NCBI RefSeq assembly: GCF_017876545.1 | Contig: NZ_JAGIOD010000001.1 | Coordinates: 2,356,001 to 2,420,000 of the forward strand | Length of the DNA: 64,000 nt | Direction: 5' to 3' | From: Brachybacterium sacelli | GTDB taxonomy: Bacteria; Actinomycetota; Actinomycetes; Actinomycetales; Dermabacteraceae | Shown: in pieces, positions 63,262 to 64,000 of the stretch | Layout: the number at the start of each line of letters is the position of its first letter | Numbering within the stretch: position 1 is the stretch's first letter | The notes under the pieces: generated by a model | The model's database searches: none | The model's input: only the letters and a program-made list of their open reading frames with translations | Told to the model about the DNA's origin: nothing | Program-made: the position numbers and the translations under genes

Positions 63262-63273
63262 GGCACGAGCCTA
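63261..63273 (-). promoter_or_regulatory. Predicted leaderless promoter of the AraC-family gene
   Basis: On the minus strand TAGGCT (63273-63268) and CGTGCC precede the ATG. These 15 bases including the ATG are identical to those at dapF. Confidence 0.55.
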
Positions 63274-63285
63274 CGCCGCGATCGG

Positions 63286-64000
63286 TCAGGACCCGCTGAC
63301 GAGCACGACCACCCGATCGGCGTCGCCGCCCTCGACGCTCGACCAGCTGTTCGCGTCCTCGCCGCGCAGCGAGCGGTCCCAGACCCGGCCCTGGTAGGAC
63401 ACCTGGACCACGCCGTCGTCGGCTGCCCGCGCGACGGCCCAGTTCGCGAGCGCCCAGCCGAGGCCGGTGTCGCCCTGGGGGTCGATGACCAGGGCGGTCG
63501 CTCCTGCGTCGACCGGCAGCTGCGGGGCTGTGCCGCCCGCGTCGGCCAAGGTGGTGCCCACGCGCTCCGATCCGGTCAGCCGGGGGAACTGGCGGGCGAG
63601 TTCGGAGCGCACCTGCTCGGGAGAGACGGTCGCGTCGACCGGATCCAGCGTGCACACCAGGTTCGCGCCGCTCTGCCCGGTCAGCGCCGAGGCGTACAGA
63701 CGGCCCTCGGTCTCGTGATCCCGGTACGCCTCGGGGTGGCCGCTGCGCTGGACCCGCTGTGCGACGTCGTTGATGTCCGCGGATTCGTACCCGTCGATCT
63801 TCTCGAGCACGTCGTAGAAGGCGTTGGTGGAGTAGATCGGGTCACTGATCTGCTCCACGGTGCCCCAGTCCTGGGAGGGCCGCTGCTGGAAGAGCCCGAT
63901 CGAGTCGCGATCGCCGTGGTCGAGGTTGCGCAGCTGCGACTCCTGGTACGCGGTCGCCAGCGCGATCGAGGCCGCCCGCGGCGGAAGGCCCCGATCCACG
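63286..64000 (-). CDS. Transglycosylase-like hypothetical protein (5' end outside window)
   Basis: The last 237 or more residues of a protein whose frame is still open at the window end. The segment ALATAYQESQLRNLDHGDRDSIGLFQQRPSQDWGT is the conserved lysozyme-like core of an actinobacterial family (the Glu in QES is the candidate catalytic acid), followed by DPIYSTNAFYDVL and AQRVQRSGHPEAY. The C-terminal half is unlike a known domain. Relatives are secreted or membrane-anchored; the signal region would be outside the window. Confidence 0.75.
   Translation of the reverse strand, partial: VDRGLPPRAASIALATAYQESQLRNLDHGDRDSIGLFQQRPSQDWGTVEQISDPIYSTNAFYDVLEKIDGYESADINDVAQRVQRSGHPEAYRDHETEGRLYASALTGQSGANLVCTLDPVDATVSPEQVRSELARQFPRLTGSERVGTTLADAGGTAPQLPVDAGATALVIDPQGDTGLGWALANWAVARAADDGVVQVSYQGRVWDRSLRGEDANSWSSVEGGDADRVVVLVSGS

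Overview
This window is a GC-rich stretch of core chromosome from an actinobacterium. The reasons are the codon use, frequent GTG starts, SAV_6107/DUF3040/HelD-type proteins, a Wag31-like DivIVA, a dcw cluster without ftsA, and the lexA/LysM/nrdR arrangement. Gene content and start signals suggest Micrococcales, possibly a Brachybacterium-like member of Dermabacteraceae; that placement is inference. The genes dapF, dapC and a MurE with the DNPR motif together point to a meso-diaminopimelate peptidoglycan. I found no tRNA, rRNA, CRISPR array, prophage or intact insertion sequence.

Layout. 1-14.9 kb: recX (cut by the window edge), tRNA modification genes miaB and miaA, a YbjN protein, dapF, an RsmC-like methyltransferase, hflX, a DinG helicase, lexA with a divergent LysM gene, nrdR, a HelD/HelR-type motor, a PAC2 protein and a cold-shock protein. 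15-18.4 kb: a spermidine-synthase-like methyltransferase, a SAV_6107 HEPN protein, dinB and a DUF3040 protein. 18.8-39 kb: the division and cell-wall cluster mraZ-rsmH-ftsL-ftsI-murE-murF-mraY-murD-ftsW-murG-murC-ftsQ-ftsZ-pgeF-sepF-yggT-divIVA-lspA-rluD, largely with 1-7 nt overlaps. 39-49.5 kb: a GNAT enzyme, an unrecognised protein, dnaE, a phosphodiesterase-like protein, an acyl-CoA dehydrogenase-like protein, an MHS-type transporter and pgi. 49.6-55 kb: an oligopeptide ABC transporter (lipoprotein, two permeases, fused double ATPase). 55-64 kb: typA, two membrane proteins, a small SH3-like protein, fdxA, dapC, gltA, a membrane protein, an AraC-VOC pair and a truncated transglycosylase-like gene.

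The clearest regulatory signals are: two LexA boxes in the lexA/LysM intergenic region; a five-unit 10-bp-periodic MraZ box array over the mraZ -10; and a recurring TANNNT-N6-ATG/GTG arrangement at about eleven genes that predicts leaderless mRNAs, including miaA, dapF, dinG, nrdR and murC. Structural oddities are a perfect 20-bp inverted repeat followed by a perfect 2 x 20 bp tandem repeat between the transporter gene and pgi, and long perfect hairpins at the ftsZ/pgeF, oppA/oppB and mraZ/rsmH junctions. Nothing here is a clearly new multigene system; the value lies in these regulatory and structural details.
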